This document shows, piece by piece, positions 62,755 through 64,000 of a DNA stretch of 64,000 nucleotides. The position numbers were made by a program, and so were the translations under genes. Source of the DNA: Ilyomonas sp963847085 (lineage in GTDB: Bacteria > Bacteroidota > Bacteroidia > Chitinophagales > Chitinophagaceae); the NCBI GenBank assembly GCA_963847085.1, contig CAWJYO010000011.1:434001-498000 (forward strand), written 5' to 3'. Under the pieces are notes generated by a model. The model did no database searches and had not been told where the DNA came from. It saw only the letters and a list, made by a program, of their open reading frames with translations. Each line of letters begins with the position of its first letter. Within the stretch, counting starts at the first letter, position 1.

Positions 62755-64000
62755 TTAATCATTGTCTTCCTGCGGCGTTTCAAATACAATGTTTCCGCCT
62801 TTTCCAAACAAGCGCAAAGCGAGCTCGGCGCCTACGCCTTCTGGCTTTTTAAAGATTAGCTTTTGATTGGTTACAATCATCTTTCCACTTTCACTTTTTA
62901 CATTGATAGTCGCTAAATACTTATCGCCTTTTTGGGTAAATGAAACCGAAGCCAATGGTGCATAACGTATCGCTGTTGGTAAAGTGAATGTTGCAGTCTT
63001 TTAAATCGTCAATTACCTGATGAGTTGTTTCGTTATCATCTCCAACAACCTGCAATTGCATGGGCACTGCGAGGCCTGAATAAGGAACTAATTGCGGATA
63101 AACGCTCATCAATAAGTTGCAATATCCATTGTATTCTGCTTCGTTTTCTTTTTTATAAGCAGCACCGGCATCTTCATACAAGCGTCCTAAAAACAATTTT
63201 TCGTTAGCGGTATCTAACGTTGTTGTTTTTATCATAAAATCCCAGTCTTTTCTCGCGTCTGTTTTGTCTCCGTTTTCCCATTTAAACTGCGATTCAAACA
63301 ATTTAAAATACCGTTGAATATTTTCACGCTTATCAGTTTGCTGATACGTTTGGTATTTTTTCATGAAATATTTCGGGCTGAAATTTTTTAATAGATACCA
63401 GGCTTCATCAAATGTTGTGGTTGATTCGGCACAAAATAAATCATACACCAATCTTACCCTGTCGGGGTCCGAAGCGAGTTGATTGACCACCACATATTCC
63501 TGCATTAATTTTTGCAGTTTTAAAGATGCAATTTTATACAATGCTGTTATCGAATACCACCAGCCTCTGTTTACAAATTTAATTTGTGCAATGCCTTTAT
63601 CAAGCAGTTCCACCTTCAATAAATTGATGGTAAAATCATACTGTGTTTGCGTAAGTGTAGTGCCAATATGAAGCTCTTTGAAGTTAGCAGCTTTGTTCAA
63701 TGCTAACCCTGCACTGTCCAACTGACCATCATACATATAGCCTCGTGCCAAGGCAATGTTATACCAGCCAAACCCAGGCGTAGAGCCATTTTGAGAGATG
63801 ATGTCCCTGCACATTTGAATGGCTTCTTTTGGCTTTCCGGCATAAACATGAAGTATAGGAAGATAATAAAATGGCTCATTTAAAAAGCCATGTCCCAAAC
63901 CAAACTCGTCTCGCGCAAAATATTCTTTTGCCGTTGCAAAATTACCAACCTCACTTTGCATTCCGCCGTAGTTATTCCACGATACCATTCCACTCTGCGC
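62755..64000 (-). CDS. TPR-type protein of unknown function, partial and frameshifted
   Basis: About 415 residues visible; the 5' end lies beyond the window, as the frame is open to 64000. Repeats such as GNFATAKEYFARDEFGLGHGF, AGKPKEAIQMCRDII and NIALARGYMYDGQLDSAGLALNKAANF suggest tetratricopeptide helices; the C-terminus is beta-rich (LATINVKSESGKMIVTNQKLIFK). The frame breaks at about 62996: dropping the + strand G (GCAGTCT) joins VIDDLKD to ATFTLPTAIRYAPLASVSF. I do not recognise a named family. Confidence 0.7.

Noticed and set aside
1..64000. tRNA or rRNA genes
   Set aside because: I found no cloverleaf with a GGTTCGAATCC-type arm and no rRNA core sequence.

Overview
The window reads as a chromosomal segment of a Bacteroidota bacterium, most likely of the Chitinophagaceae type (inference). 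The signs are the gene set (a TonB-dependent receptor with a DUF5689 lipoprotein, FtsX followed by a DUF3098 protein, tandem clpP genes ahead of clpX, a BamA-like lipoprotein), promoters of the TTTG-N20-TAnnTTTG kind, few Shine-Dalgarno sequences, and many exported proteins ending their signal peptide in a lipobox. No rRNA, tRNA, CRISPR array, phage or transposase gene was found.

Layout. 1-4.3 kb: TonB receptor/DUF5689 lipoprotein with a divergent secreted endonuclease/phosphatase. 4.3-8 kb: beta-propeller lipoprotein and a two-component system. 8-17.5 kb: leuS, ftsX-DUF3098, an exported methyltransferase, a lipoprotein MsrA, and an arginine-deiminase-fold pair. 17.9-24 kb: topoisomerase IV parE and parC, separated by a PIN toxin/antitoxin pair and a DUF1835 gene. 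24-29.6 kb: OmpA lipoprotein, endonuclease V, a two-gene cassette-like island (immunity-like protein and CPBP protease) inside unusual spacers, then UbiA-type prenyltransferase, DinB and SpoU methylase. 29.7-38.7 kb: metallo-hydrolase, MFS transporter, uppP, a 48-residue protein, clpX-clpP-clpP, accD and dprA. 38.8-47.7 kb: AraC regulator, PhyH dioxygenase, HAD phosphatase, GH13 glucosidase, DUF937, pta-ackA. 48.4-56.6 kb: BamA-like lipoprotein, rRNA methylase, a fascin-tailed esterase, an acyltransferase and a LolC/E-like permease; two inverted copies of a 109-bp MITE-like element flank this last group. 56.7-61.8 kb: a TolC-EmrA-EmrB efflux operon with its TetR regulator, both promoters carrying the same palindromic operator. 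The window ends with MscS and a partial TPR-type protein.

Nine or more genes, including essential leuS, are broken by single-base indels. Every one can be explained by one extra or one missing G on the + strand whatever the gene's own strand. That points to a strand-specific sequence artefact rather than real pseudogenes or programmed frameshifting, so I annotate these genes over their full reconstructed extent. Between genes there is an unusual wealth of inverted-repeat families, and the short word AAAAACAAA is far commoner than composition predicts.
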